From: DASSJT01 sp963715025
Lineage (GTDB): Bacteria; Actinomycetota; Actinomycetes; Actinomycetales; Dermatophilaceae
Reading direction: 5' to 3'
DNA: 64,000 bases
Assembly: GCA_963715025.1 (NCBI GenBank)
Contig: CAVQQQ010000002.1
Coordinates: 1,178,001-1,242,000 of the forward strand
The position numbers were made by a program, and so were the translations under genes. How positions within the stretch are numbered: position 1 is the first letter of the stretch; every line of letters begins with the position of its first letter. Positions 49,558 to 57,881 of the stretch are shown in pieces. Under the pieces are notes generated by a model. The model saw only the letters and a list, made by a program, of their open reading frames with translations. It made no database searches and was not told the origin of the DNA.

Positions 49558-50310
49558 CTAGGAACCGAGCCCGAGGTAGTGCTCCAGACCGACGGTCACG
49601 CCAGGGTGCGAGGCGACCTGGCGCACCCCCTCAATGACCCCGGGCATGAACGACGCGCGGTCGAACGAGTCGTGCCGGATCGTCAGCATCTCCCCCACGC
49701 CGCCGAAAAGCACCTCCTGGTGGGCGACCAGCCCACGCAGGCGAACCGCATGGACGGGTATACCGTGGACGCGGGCACCCCGCGCGCCGCCGGGGTCGTG
49801 CGAGGTGGCGTCGGGCACCGGCGGGAGCCCCGCCTCGTCGCGGGCCTCGCCGATGAGGTCGGCTGTGCGGGCAGCGGTGCCCGACGGGGCGTCGACCTTG
49901 GCCGGGTGGTGTAGCTCGATGACCTCGACCGACTCGTAGAACCGGGCGGCCTGACGGGCGAACTGCATCATGAGGATCGCGCCGATCGCGAAGTTGGGGG
50001 CGATGAGGACGCCGACGCCGGGCTGCCCCGCGACCTTCTCGCGCAGGGTCGCCAGGCGCTCCTCGGTCCATCCGGTGGTGCCGACGACGACGTGCACGCC
50101 CTTCTCGACGCAGTGGGCCACGTTGGCGGGTGAGGCGTCCGGCACGGCGAACTCGACCGCCACGTCGGCACCGCTCAGGTCGCCCAGCTCGTCGCCAACA
50201 TCGAACCGGCCGACCAGCTCGAGGCCGTCGGCCGAGGTGACTGCACGGCATACCTCTGAGCCCATGCGACCTTGGGCGCCGATGACTGCGACCTTGATGG
50301 CGTCACTCAC
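49558..50310 (-). CDS. dapB: 4-hydroxy-tetrahydrodipicolinate reductase
   Basis: The 250-residue second enzyme of the DAP pathway has the NAD(P) motif VIGAQGRMGSEV at the N-terminus, VVGTTGWTEE and APNFAIGAILMMQFA. The catalytic ELHHPAKVDAPSGTA, with the His-His and Lys, is intact. It acts after DapA (38003-38893). Confidence 0.96.
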   Translation of the reverse strand: MSDAIKVAVIGAQGRMGSEVCRAVTSADGLELVGRFDVGDELGDLSGADVAVEFAVPDASPANVAHCVEKGVHVVVGTTGWTEERLATLREKVAGQPGVGVLIAPNFAIGAILMMQFARQAARFYESVEVIELHHPAKVDAPSGTAARTADLIGEARDEAGLPPVPDATSHDPGGARGARVHGIPVHAVRLRGLVAHQEVLFGGVGEMLTIRHDSFDRASFMPGVIEGVRQVASHPGVTVGLEHYLGLGS

Positions 50311-50390
50311 CGGGCCAGCCTAATGCGGCCTCCCAGCGGGGCGGGTGAGCCTCCCCCGCGACGGTCCGCATCACCTGGGGACGCATGTCG

Positions 50391-50431
50391 GGGGGCGGCC
50401 CGTTCTCGGATAACCGAGTAAGGGCCGCTCC
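50391..50431 (-). terminator. Terminator of the secreted nuclease gene
   Basis: GGGCGGCCC at 50393-50401 pairs with GGGCCGCTCCC from 50422, with an inner CTCGG-ATAA-CCGAG stem. The whole hairpin lies directly after the stop at 50450 on the minus strand. Confidence 0.7.
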
Positions 50432-50449
50432 CACCAGCGGTTGGGATGA

Positions 50450-52996
50450 CTACTTCTTGCCGGCCTGGAGCCCGAGGACCACCGGGTCGTGGTCGGACGA
50501 GCGGTAGGGACCCGGGTCGTGGAAGTCGGTCGAGTGGTAGTTGTACCGGCTGTACTCCAGTGCCACCGACTCGCCGGAGTTGACCGCCCAGTGGTCGGCG
50601 CCCGTGGCCATCGCCAGCGCCGAGGCGTTGACGAGGATGTGGTCCAGCGAGCCGGACAGCCCCGAGAAGGAGTAGGAGTACTTGCCGGGGTCGAACCGCG
50701 ATCCGACGTCGGTGTAGCCGGCGTCGTACAGCACGTCGAGCGGGTCCTCCATGGTGTAGGAGTTGTAGTCGCCCGCCATGACTACGGCCTTGGTGCTGGT
50801 CTCGGTCAGCACGCTCGGGATCCAGTCGCGCAGGGCCTGTGCCTGCAGGATGCGCGACGTCACCGAAGCGCCCTGGCCGTCACCGGTGTCCTCGTCGCCG
50901 GGGAACGGGCCGGCCGAGCCCTTGGACTTGAAGTGGTTGACCACGAAGAGGAACTTCTCGCTGCCGCCGTTCTTCTTCTTGAACACCTGCGCGATCGGCT
51001 CCCGCGCGTTGGCGAACGCCTGGCCTTCCTCGCTCGCTGTGCCGAGCGCCCGGGACGCGTCGACCCGCATGATGTTCGCCGGCTTGTAGATGATGGCGTT
51101 GGTGATGAAGTCCTGGAGGTCGACCGCCGGCAGCTCGGTCGAGGAGGGCACGTATGCCCAGGTGCCCGCCCCGGCCTTCGCGTTGAGCGCATCGACCAGG
51201 TGGGCCAGCGTCTCGTCGCGCGGGTGGCCGAACTTGGCCGAGTTCTCGATCTCCATGAGTCCGACGACGTCGGCGCTGAGGGAGTTGACCGCGGCGACGA
51301 TCTTCTCCTGCTGGCGGCCCAGATCGCCGGCGTCCCACGCACCGCGCTGGTCGCAGCCGGTGCGGACGTTGTTGCCGCTGCTGTCGCGGTCGTAGAACGC
51401 CTCGCAGTCCGGGTTCTGGTCGCCGAGGTCGGTGAAGAAGTTCAGCACGTTGAACGACGCCACGCGCACGTCACCGCTGCCAATCGTGGCGGCGTCCGGC
51501 GCAGCGGTCCGGGTGTTCTTGAACTCGACCGGCGAGCCGGCGTTGTCGGGTCCGACCACCTGGGCGGTCGGCTGGAAGCGCCACAGGTTGAACCGGTAGT
51601 CCACGACGACGGGTGCGGTGAACGTGGCCGGCTCGCCTACCCGGACCGGGTGGCTGTTGGAGACGTATGCCGGCGTCAGGTTGCCGTTGAGCAGGCACGG
51701 CACCGGGCGGGTGGCGCAGACACTCGCGCTGAAGCTGCTGGACGTGAAGTTCGTCGACGCGCCGTCGTCGAGGGTGACGAACCGCTCGGCGTTGTCGGCC
51801 ACAACAGCATCCGCCTCGGCCGATCGTGGTGGCGCGACCTCGGTGTTCTGGATCAGCGGCTTGGTGCCGACGGCAAGGCCCACCTCACCGAACTGGTTGG
51901 TCGCGAAGGTGTTGGTCACCGTGTAGTCGCCGGTGGGCTGGAACAGCATGCCCTCGATGGACTCACGGCCGGGGTCGGTCGTCGGCCAAGGGTTCATGAT
52001 CGGCGTGACCGGGGTGTAGGAGTCACCCGCATCGACGATGGCGTCCGCGCTCGCGGTCACCTCGGTCAGCCCGCTGAACTCGCTGACCTTGCCCGTCACC
52101 TGGACGTAGTTGCCCACCACGGCGTCGGCATCCAGGGGCGTGCTGCTACCGGACTGGAAGACGAAGATGCCGTCGGAAGCCGCTGTGAGGTCGCGCTCCC
52201 CGCCCGTGCCCTGGGTCTGGAGGTAGAAGCCGTGGAAGCCGCCCGTGGGGTAGGCCGCGGTCACCACCCCCGTGATGATCACGTTCTCGTTGACCAGCGG
52301 CGAGGACGCACCGGTGCCCTGGACCTCGGCGATCGAGTGCGGGAGAGGCGTCCCGGGAGGCGGTGGCGTGTCGGCCCCCGGCGTCGGGGTGCCAGCCGTG
52401 AAGTCGGCGCTGTTGTCGGCGGTGTTGACCCGCTGGTAGTTGCGCGCGTCGGACGTCGTGTTGCTCGTCCCGGGCGCGGGACCGGAACCCGCCCAGTCGT
52501 TGGCCGTGCCGTAGCCGACGAAGTCGATCACCTGGGAAAGGTCCGAGCAGGCGTCGGTGCAGGCGGATCCGGGCAGCGCGGTAGAGGCGTTGACCAGCGC
52601 CACCTTGCCGGTGGTACCGCTCATGGGGATGCTGCCCGTGACGTTGCCGACTACGTCGACCGTGCCGCCGCTGCCGGCTGCTTCCCGGACGACATAGATG
52701 GCCCCGGCAGCGACGCTGCCCGAGAGCGGGGTCACCTGCCAGGTCGTGCCCGCTGACGACGCGTACTGCACCGACCAGCCGGTCAGGTCGATTGGTGAGC
52801 CACTCACGTTGGCGAGTTCGATGAAGTCCTGTTTCAGCGTCGCGCCGGAGTTGCCGCCCCCGCCGTACACCTCGTTGATCACCACCGCGGCCGACGGCGA
52901 AGGCGCCGCCTCGGCCATGGGCACGGCGGCCAGCACTCCAACGGCCAGCACTCCCGCGCCGGCCAGCCCTGTCACTTTCCTGCGAAGCGCACTCAC
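50450..52996 (-). CDS. Secreted endonuclease/exonuclease/phosphatase with lamin-tail domain (ExeM/NucH-like)
   Basis: The 848-residue exported protein has a signal peptide (VSALRRKVTG, hydrophobic GVLAVGVLAAVP, cleavage near AEAAP). A lamin-tail domain (VINEVYGGGGNSGATLKQDFIEL) follows, then an OB-like region (about residues 230-480). The C-terminal EEP nuclease domain (about 520-848) contains RVASFNVLNFF, VVGLMEIEN, VNHFKSKGS, MAGDYNSYTMEDP, YSGSLDHIL-type SGLSGSLDHILVN and SSDHDPVVLGL. The catalytic His, Asp and Asn residues appear intact. No LPxTG or anchor is seen, so it is released. GTG 52996 has SD GGAGG. Extracellular DNases of this type scavenge phosphate or degrade biofilm DNA. Confidence 0.88.
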   Translation of the reverse strand: MSALRRKVTGLAGAGVLAVGVLAAVPMAEAAPSPSAAVVINEVYGGGGNSGATLKQDFIELANVSGSPIDLTGWSVQYASSAGTTWQVTPLSGSVAAGAIYVVREAAGSGGTVDVVGNVTGSIPMSGTTGKVALVNASTALPGSACTDACSDLSQVIDFVGYGTANDWAGSGPAPGTSNTTSDARNYQRVNTADNSADFTAGTPTPGADTPPPPGTPLPHSIAEVQGTGASSPLVNENVIITGVVTAAYPTGGFHGFYLQTQGTGGERDLTAASDGIFVFQSGSSTPLDADAVVGNYVQVTGKVSEFSGLTEVTASADAIVDAGDSYTPVTPIMNPWPTTDPGRESIEGMLFQPTGDYTVTNTFATNQFGEVGLAVGTKPLIQNTEVAPPRSAEADAVVADNAERFVTLDDGASTNFTSSSFSASVCATRPVPCLLNGNLTPAYVSNSHPVRVGEPATFTAPVVVDYRFNLWRFQPTAQVVGPDNAGSPVEFKNTRTAAPDAATIGSGDVRVASFNVLNFFTDLGDQNPDCEAFYDRDSSGNNVRTGCDQRGAWDAGDLGRQQEKIVAAVNSLSADVVGLMEIENSAKFGHPRDETLAHLVDALNAKAGAGTWAYVPSSTELPAVDLQDFITNAIIYKPANIMRVDASRALGTASEEGQAFANAREPIAQVFKKKNGGSEKFLFVVNHFKSKGSAGPFPGDEDTGDGQGASVTSRILQAQALRDWIPSVLTETSTKAVVMAGDYNSYTMEDPLDVLYDAGYTDVGSRFDPGKYSYSFSGLSGSLDHILVNASALAMATGADHWAVNSGESVALEYSRYNYHSTDFHDPGPYRSSDHDPVVLGLQAGKK

Positions 52997-53026
52997 GGAA
53001 CCCCTCCATACCCGATACGGAAGTCC

Positions 53027-53049
53027 TCCGGGCAGACGTCGCGCCCGGA
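53027..53049 (-). other. Leader hairpin upstream of the nuclease gene
   Basis: TCCGGGC and GCCCGGA form a perfect 7-bp stem, 31 nt before the GTG. AGCGA-A-TCGCT at about 53087-53097 is a further short palindrome that could be an operator. Confidence 0.4.
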
Positions 53050-53118
53050 CCGAATGGTGCAGTGAATCACGCCCCTCCCAACAAGGAATAGCGAATCGCT
53101 GCACTAATGGAGAATTGC

Positions 53119-54339
53119 TCAGGCCAATTCGGACAACGGAACCGTGGCGTCGTGGAGCCGGTCGAGATCGACCCGTGCTCGCGAGCGGATGATCCCCTTC
53201 AGATCGTCGACGACGTCCCACACGTTCACGCTCATCGCTGCCACGACGCGCCAGTCGCGGAGCCAGAAGGCGATGAACTCGCGCTTGGCCAGGTCACCGC
53301 GCACGACAACGTCGTCCGTGGGGTCGCCCAGGCCGATGTACTCCATCCCCAGGTCGTACTGGTCGGTGAAGAAATACGGCAGCTCGTCGTACCCGCCCTC
53401 GCGGTCGAGCATCCCAGCAGCCACCGCAGCGGGCTGGTTGAGGGCGTTGGCCCAGTGCTCCACGCGCACTCGCCGCTTCAGGAAGGGATGGTCCTCGTTG
53501 GCCACGTCGCCCACCGCGAAGATGTCGGGGTCGCTCGTGCGGCCCTGCGCGTCGACCAGGATGCCGTTGTTCACGTCGAGCCCCGCGCCCTCGGCCAGCT
53601 CGATGTTGGGAGCCGCCCCGATGCCGACCACCACGAGGTCGGACCCGATCACGCTGCCGTCGGCCAGCCGCACCCCCGAGACAGCCCCATTCCCCTCGAA
53701 GCCGTCGACCTTCACCGCTGTCCTGAGGTCCACACCATGCTCACGGTGCAGGTCGGCGAACACCTTCGCCATCATCGGCCCCAGCACCCGGAACAGCGGC
53801 AGGTCCAGCGCTTCCAGAACGGTCACGTCCGCGCCAGCTATCCGAGCCGCAGCCGCAACCTCGAGCCCGATCCATCCGCCCCCGACGAGGACGATCCGCG
53901 CCCCCTCGTGGAACTCGGCCCGGAGCCGGTCGCTGTCCTCGATGGTGCGCAGCGTCACGACGCCCTCCAGGTCGGCGCCGGGCAGACTGACGTGCCGCGG
54001 CGAGCTGCCTGTCGCGAGCAGCAGGCGGTCGTAGGCCAGCCGCTCCCCGGACTCCAGGACAACCTCGTGCGCCTCGCGGTCGATGGACGCCGCGCGGGTG
54101 CCGAGCCTCAGGTCCACATCGTGGTCGGAGTACCACTCGCGGGTGTGCACCGTGGCCTCGTCGAGTCCCTCGCCGGTCTGCAGGTAGCCCTTGGACAGTG
54201 GCGGCCGCTCGTACGGCAGGTGCTGCTCCGCCCCGAGGAGCACCAGGCGCCCTTCGAAGCCCTGGTCACGCAGCGCCTCGACCGCCTTGGCACCGGCGAG
54301 TCCCCCGCCCACGACCACGAACGTCCTGTTGTCTGGCAT
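53119..54339 (-). CDS. FAD-dependent ferredoxin/rubredoxin reductase
   Basis: The 406-residue reductase is of the oxygenase-coupled NADH-ferredoxin reductase family. It contains FVVVGGGLAGAKAVEALRDQ (FAD), LPYERPPLSKGYL, RIVLVGGGWIGLEVAAAA (NAD) and TSDPDIFAVGDVAN. The C-terminal reductase domain (LGMEYIGLGDPTDDVVVRGD) is also recognisable. Such proteins reduce a ferredoxin for P450s or Rieske oxygenases; no partner is in the window. Confidence 0.9.
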   Translation of the reverse strand: MPDNRTFVVVGGGLAGAKAVEALRDQGFEGRLVLLGAEQHLPYERPPLSKGYLQTGEGLDEATVHTREWYSDHDVDLRLGTRAASIDREAHEVVLESGERLAYDRLLLATGSSPRHVSLPGADLEGVVTLRTIEDSDRLRAEFHEGARIVLVGGGWIGLEVAAAARIAGADVTVLEALDLPLFRVLGPMMAKVFADLHREHGVDLRTAVKVDGFEGNGAVSGVRLADGSVIGSDLVVVGIGAAPNIELAEGAGLDVNNGILVDAQGRTSDPDIFAVGDVANEDHPFLKRRVRVEHWANALNQPAAVAAGMLDREGGYDELPYFFTDQYDLGMEYIGLGDPTDDVVVRGDLAKREFIAFWLRDWRVVAAMSVNVWDVVDDLKGIIRSRARVDLDRLHDATVPLSELA

Positions 54340-54439
54340 GTCTGTCTCCTCCGGATGGCACGGTCAGGGGCCCAGCATGCGGCCTCCCCACCCCCTTGGC
54401 AACGCAGGGCGACTGGTTCTTACCGTCACCGCGGACGCG

Positions 54440-54479
54440 AGCGGGCCGGCATACCCGTCAGGGGGTATGCCGGCCCGCT
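54440..54479 (-). terminator. pnp terminator built from inverted GGCATAC motifs
   Basis: A 17-bp perfect stem (54440-54456 with 54463-54479) has a 6-nt loop. Its top is an inverted pair CCGGCATACCC/GGGTATGCCGG. It lies 22 nt after the pnp stop. No U-tract is seen. Confidence 0.8.
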
Positions 54480-54500
54480 GCGAGAGCTGCCAGTGGCGCC

Positions 54501-56969
54501 TCAGTTGGCCGCGTCCTCCGAGGACGAAGGGGCGCCCTCGGACTGAACGGCGACCAGCTGGTCGGTCTCGGGCGTGCCAGAGCCCTCGGCGGCGTCGTCG
54601 CGGTGACCGCCGCGGCGGCGACGGCGGTTGCGACCGCCATCCCGGCCACCATCTCGGTCACCGTCACGCCCAGTGTCACGGCCACCGTCGCGGCTCGCCT
54701 CGCGGTGCTCGCCGGACTCGGCAGGCGCCTCGGCGATCTCAGAGCCGCGCTCGGCGCCGGCCGCAGCGCCCTCGCCCTCGGGCAGGACCGCCGCGAGCGA
54801 GAGCTTCCCGCGCGGGTCGATCTCCTTGAGCTCGACCTGGACCTTCTGGCCGACCGAGAGGACGTCTTCGACCGCGTCGATCCGCTTGCCCCCGACCAGT
54901 TTGCGCACCTCGGAGATGTGCAGCAGGCCGTCCTTGCCGGGCAGCAGCGAGACGAAGGCACCGAAGGTCGTCGTCTTGACGACGGTGCCGATGAACCGCT
55001 CGCCGATCTCGGGCATCTGCGGGTTGGCGATCGCGTTGATCTGCGCCCGTGCCGCCTCGGCCGACGGGCCGTCGGTGGCGCCGATGTAGACCGTGCCGTC
55101 GTCCTCGATCGAGATGTCGGCGCCGGTCTCCTCCTGGATCTGGTTGATCATCTTGCCCTTCGGGCCGATGACCTCGCCGATCTTGTCGACCGGGACCTTG
55201 ACCGTGATGACGCGCGGAGCCGTCGGGCTCATCTCGTCGGGCGAGTCGATGGCCTCGGTCATGACGTCGAGGATGTGCAGCCGCGCCTCGTGGGCCTGGG
55301 TCAGCGCGCCGGCGAGCACCGAGGCGGGGATGCCGTCGAGCTTGGTGTCCAGCTGGATCGCGGTGACGAACTCCCGGGTGCCGGCGACCTTGAAGTCCAT
55401 GTCGCCGAAGGCGTCCTCGGCGCCGAGGATGTCGGTGAGCGCGGCGTACTGGGTCTGGCCGTCGATCTCCGCCGACACCAGGCCCATGGCGATGCCCGCG
55501 ACCGGCGCGCGCAGCGGCACACCAGCGTTGAGCAGGGACAGCGTCGAGGCGCAGACCGAGCCCATTGACGTCGAGCCGTTGGAGCCGAGCGCCTCGGAGA
55601 CCTGGCGGATCGCGTAGGGGAACTCCTCGCGCGTCGGCAGGACCGGCATCAGGGCACGCTCCGCGAGCGCGCCATGGCCGATCTCGCGGCGCTTCGGGGA
55701 GCCGACGCGACCGGTCTCGCCGGTGGAGAACGGCGGGAAGTTGTAGTTGTGCATGTAGCGCTTCTTGGTCACCGGCGACAGCGTGTCGAGCTGCTGCTCC
55801 ATGCGGAGCATGTTCAGCGTGGTGACACCCATGATCTGGGTCTCGCCGCGCTCGAACAGCGCCGAGCCGTGCACCCGCGGGAGCACCTCGACCTCGGCCG
55901 AGAGGGCGCGGATGTCGCGCAGCCCGCGGCCGTCGATGCGGACCTTGTCGCGCAGGATGCGCTCGCGGACCAGCTTCTTCTGCACCGAGCGGTAGGCCGC
56001 GGAAACCTCTTTCTCGCGACCAGCGAACTCCTTGCCCTCGCCCGCGAGGGACTCCTTGAGTGCGTCCTTGATGTCGTCGATGCGGTCCTCGCGCTCGGCC
56101 TTGCCGGCGATGGCGAGGGCGTGGGTCAGGTCCTCGGTTGCGGCAGCCGACACAGCGGCATACACGTCGTCCTCGTAGTCGAGGAAGATCGGGAACTCCT
56201 GGACCGGCTTGGCAGCCTGGGCGGCGAGCTCGGCCTGGGCCTCGCAGAGGGCGCGGATGAAGGTCTTCGACGCCTCGAGCCCCTGGGCGACGATCTCCTC
56301 GGTCGGTGCCTGCTTGCCCTGGTTCTTGACCAGGTCCCAGGTGGCGTCTGTGGACTCCGCCTCGACCATCATGATCGCGACGTCGCCATCGTCAATCAGT
56401 CGGCCGGCCACGACCATGTCGAAGGTCGAGCGCTCGGCGTCGGAGAAGTTCGGGAACCCGACCCACTGACCGTCGATCAGCGCGACGCGGACGCCGCCGA
56501 TCGGGCCGGAGAACGGCAGTCCCGAGATCTGGGTCGAGGCGCTCGCGGCGTTGATGGCCAGCACGTCGTACTGGTGGTCCGGGTGCAGCGCGAGCACCGT
56601 GATCACGACCTGGACCTCGTTGCGAAGGCCCTTGGTGAAGGTGGGGCGCAGGGGACGGTCGATCAGGCGGCAGGTGAGGATCGCGTCCGTGGACGGGCGG
56701 CCCTCGCGGCGGAAGAACGAGCCGGGGATGCTGCCCGCGGCGTACATCCGCTCCTCGACGTCGACCGTCAGGGGGAAGAAGTCGAACTGCTCCTTGGGCG
56801 ACTTGCCCGCGGTGGTGGTGGACAGGAGCATCGTGTCGCCGTCCAGGTAGGCGCTGACTGCGCCGCCGGCCTGCTTGGCCAGGCGTCCCGTCTCGAACCG
56901 GACGGTGCGGGTGCCGAACGAGCCATTGTCAATCGTGGCTTCGGCGAAGGTGATCTCTGGACCCTCCAT
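54501..56969 (-). CDS. pnp: Polyribonucleotide nucleotidyltransferase (PNPase/GpsI)
   Basis: The 822-residue phosphorolytic 3'-exonuclease contains two RNase PH domains (ATIDNGSFGTRTVRFETGRLA; EALGSNGSTSMGSVCASTLSLLNAGVPL), a KH domain (about 583-640, KIGEVIGPKGKMI) and an S1 domain (about 650-725, VVKTTTFGAFVSLLPGKDGLLHISEV). The C-terminal tail of about 95 residues is rich in RDGG/RDGD repeats and an RRRRR run, probably disordered and RNA-binding. ATG 56969 (MEGPEITF) has SD GGAGGG created inside an upstream in-frame duplicate ATGGAGGG; ATG 56981 is the alternative. It is downstream of rpsO, as usual. Confidence 0.96.
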   Translation of the reverse strand: MEGPEITFAEATIDNGSFGTRTVRFETGRLAKQAGGAVSAYLDGDTMLLSTTTAGKSPKEQFDFFPLTVDVEERMYAAGSIPGSFFRREGRPSTDAILTCRLIDRPLRPTFTKGLRNEVQVVITVLALHPDHQYDVLAINAASASTQISGLPFSGPIGGVRVALIDGQWVGFPNFSDAERSTFDMVVAGRLIDDGDVAIMMVEAESTDATWDLVKNQGKQAPTEEIVAQGLEASKTFIRALCEAQAELAAQAAKPVQEFPIFLDYEDDVYAAVSAAATEDLTHALAIAGKAEREDRIDDIKDALKESLAGEGKEFAGREKEVSAAYRSVQKKLVRERILRDKVRIDGRGLRDIRALSAEVEVLPRVHGSALFERGETQIMGVTTLNMLRMEQQLDTLSPVTKKRYMHNYNFPPFSTGETGRVGSPKRREIGHGALAERALMPVLPTREEFPYAIRQVSEALGSNGSTSMGSVCASTLSLLNAGVPLRAPVAGIAMGLVSAEIDGQTQYAALTDILGAEDAFGDMDFKVAGTREFVTAIQLDTKLDGIPASVLAGALTQAHEARLHILDVMTEAIDSPDEMSPTAPRVITVKVPVDKIGEVIGPKGKMINQIQEETGADISIEDDGTVYIGATDGPSAEAARAQINAIANPQMPEIGERFIGTVVKTTTFGAFVSLLPGKDGLLHISEVRKLVGGKRIDAVEDVLSVGQKVQVELKEIDPRGKLSLAAVLPEGEGAAAGAERGSEIAEAPAESGEHREASRDGGRDTGRDGDRDGGRDGGRNRRRRRGGHRDDAAEGSGTPETDQLVAVQSEGAPSSSEDAAN

Positions 56970-57200
56970 TGGGCCCTCCATTTCTTTTCTCTTCGAAACT
57001 CGCGCATCGTCGTTGTGCGCGGGCTTTCCTTCGGCGCCTCGCCCGCTTCAGTGCGGGTCCGGCGGTGCGAATCTGTCGCTATGCAGTTGTGTATGCGGTG
57101 GTGCTGGCGGGTGCTTGCCCGCCCGGCCCCGGCGTTGCTGGGGCCCCATACGAAGGGGAGCGGTCCTCTGAGTGATGAGGACCGCTCCCCGTCGAAGGTC
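56970..57200. other. rpsO-pnp intergenic region
   Basis: These 231 bp hold the rpsO terminator (57155-57190) and a pyrimidine-rich pnp leader. GGCGGG-TGCTTG-CCCGCC near 57105-57122 is a small hairpin that may bind PNPase for autocontrol, as known for pnp leaders in other bacteria. No gene is present. Confidence 0.5.
57155..57190 (-). terminator. rpsO terminator
   Basis: A perfect 14-bp stem (57155-57168 with 57177-57190, GGGGAGCGGTCCTC and its complement) with an 8-nt loop begins 10 nt after the rpsO stop. On the minus strand it is followed by TTCGTAT rather than a pure U run. Confidence 0.8.
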
Positions 57201-57470
57201 TTATCGGCGCAGACCGAGGCGCTTGATCAGCGAGCGGTAGCGCTCGATGTCAACGCTCTCGAGGTAGCGCAGCAGCCGACGGCGGCGGCCGACCAGCAGG
57301 AGCAGGCCGCGGCGGCTGTGGTGGTCGTGCTTGTGCTCACGCGAGTGTTCGGTGAGGTCCTTGATGCGCTGGGTGAGGAGCGCGATCTGCACCTCGGGGG
57401 AGCCGGTGTCGCCCTCATCGGTGGCGTACTCGGCGATGATCTGCTTCTTGACGTCGGTTTCCAACGGCAT
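57201..57470 (-). CDS. rpsO: 30S ribosomal protein S15
   Basis: The 89-residue S15 shows MPLETDVKKQIIAEYATDEG, TGSPEVQIALLTQRIKDLTEH, the 16S-binding HKHDHHSRRGLLLLVGRRRRLL and DIERYRSLIKRLGLRR. ATG 57470 is chosen; the upstream in-frame residues are not S15-like. SD AAGGAG is rather far (about 12 nt) upstream. Organisation rpsO-terminator-pnp is classical. Confidence 0.97.
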   Translation of the reverse strand: MPLETDVKKQIIAEYATDEGDTGSPEVQIALLTQRIKDLTEHSREHKHDHHSRRGLLLLVGRRRRLLRYLESVDIERYRSLIKRLGLRR

Positions 57471-57629
57471 GGATCGACACTTCTCCTTCTGGGATCGTTG
57501 CGCGGTGCGCCCGGGCTGGTTCACCGGGGCTCTATCTGGTCCGCGGCCGATTTCACGGCAGCGATCAGGTTACCAGCGGGTCGCTGCCCGCCCCTAATCG
57601 CGAGCTGACTCACGCTGCTGCCTCAGGCT

Positions 57630-57683
57630 CGAGTCTTCGGAGGATCATCGGCGCCAGGGGACCGATGATCCTCCGAAGACTCG
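57630..57683. terminator. 22-bp perfect hairpin between surface-protein gene and rpsO
   Basis: Bases 57630-57651 and 57662-57683 are fully complementary, with a 10-nt loop. It is the second of two stacked hairpins downstream of the minus-strand surface-protein gene and upstream of rpsO. Confidence 0.7.
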
Positions 57684-57772
57684 CAGGCCGGCGCCAGCTC
57701 GCAGTACGGGGTCGTGACCACGGGCGGCGTTACCCCGAGGCGCACGTGTGGCACCACACGCCGGACGACGCA

Positions 57773-57812
57773 GCGCCAGCCGGGTCGCGGAGGGGTGCGA
57801 CCCGGCTGGCGC
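57773..57812 (-). terminator. Terminator of the surface-protein gene
   Basis: GCGCCAGCCGGGTCGC (57773-57788) and its complement (57797-57812) make a perfect 16-bp stem with loop GGAGGGGT, 70 nt after the stop at 57882. A further CGTGTGG-CA-CCACACG palindrome lies at about 57744-57760. Confidence 0.75.
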
Positions 57813-57881
57813 CGTCGTTGTGGTTGTTGGTCGGCAGCTACCGGCTAGGCCGGGCGTTCACCGCCACGGTGTGATCGAGCC

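Noticed and set aside
50489..52756. 755-residue plus-strand frame opposite the nuclease gene
   Set aside because: It mirrors codon bias of the real minus-strand gene and has no motif of its own.
55674..57608. 644-residue plus-strand frame opposite pnp and rpsO
   Set aside because: It is antisense to two certain housekeeping genes.
57684..57772. tRNA-like or small-RNA gene between the stacked hairpins
   Set aside because: No cloverleaf or T-loop GTTCGA consensus is present; short palindromes explain the structure.
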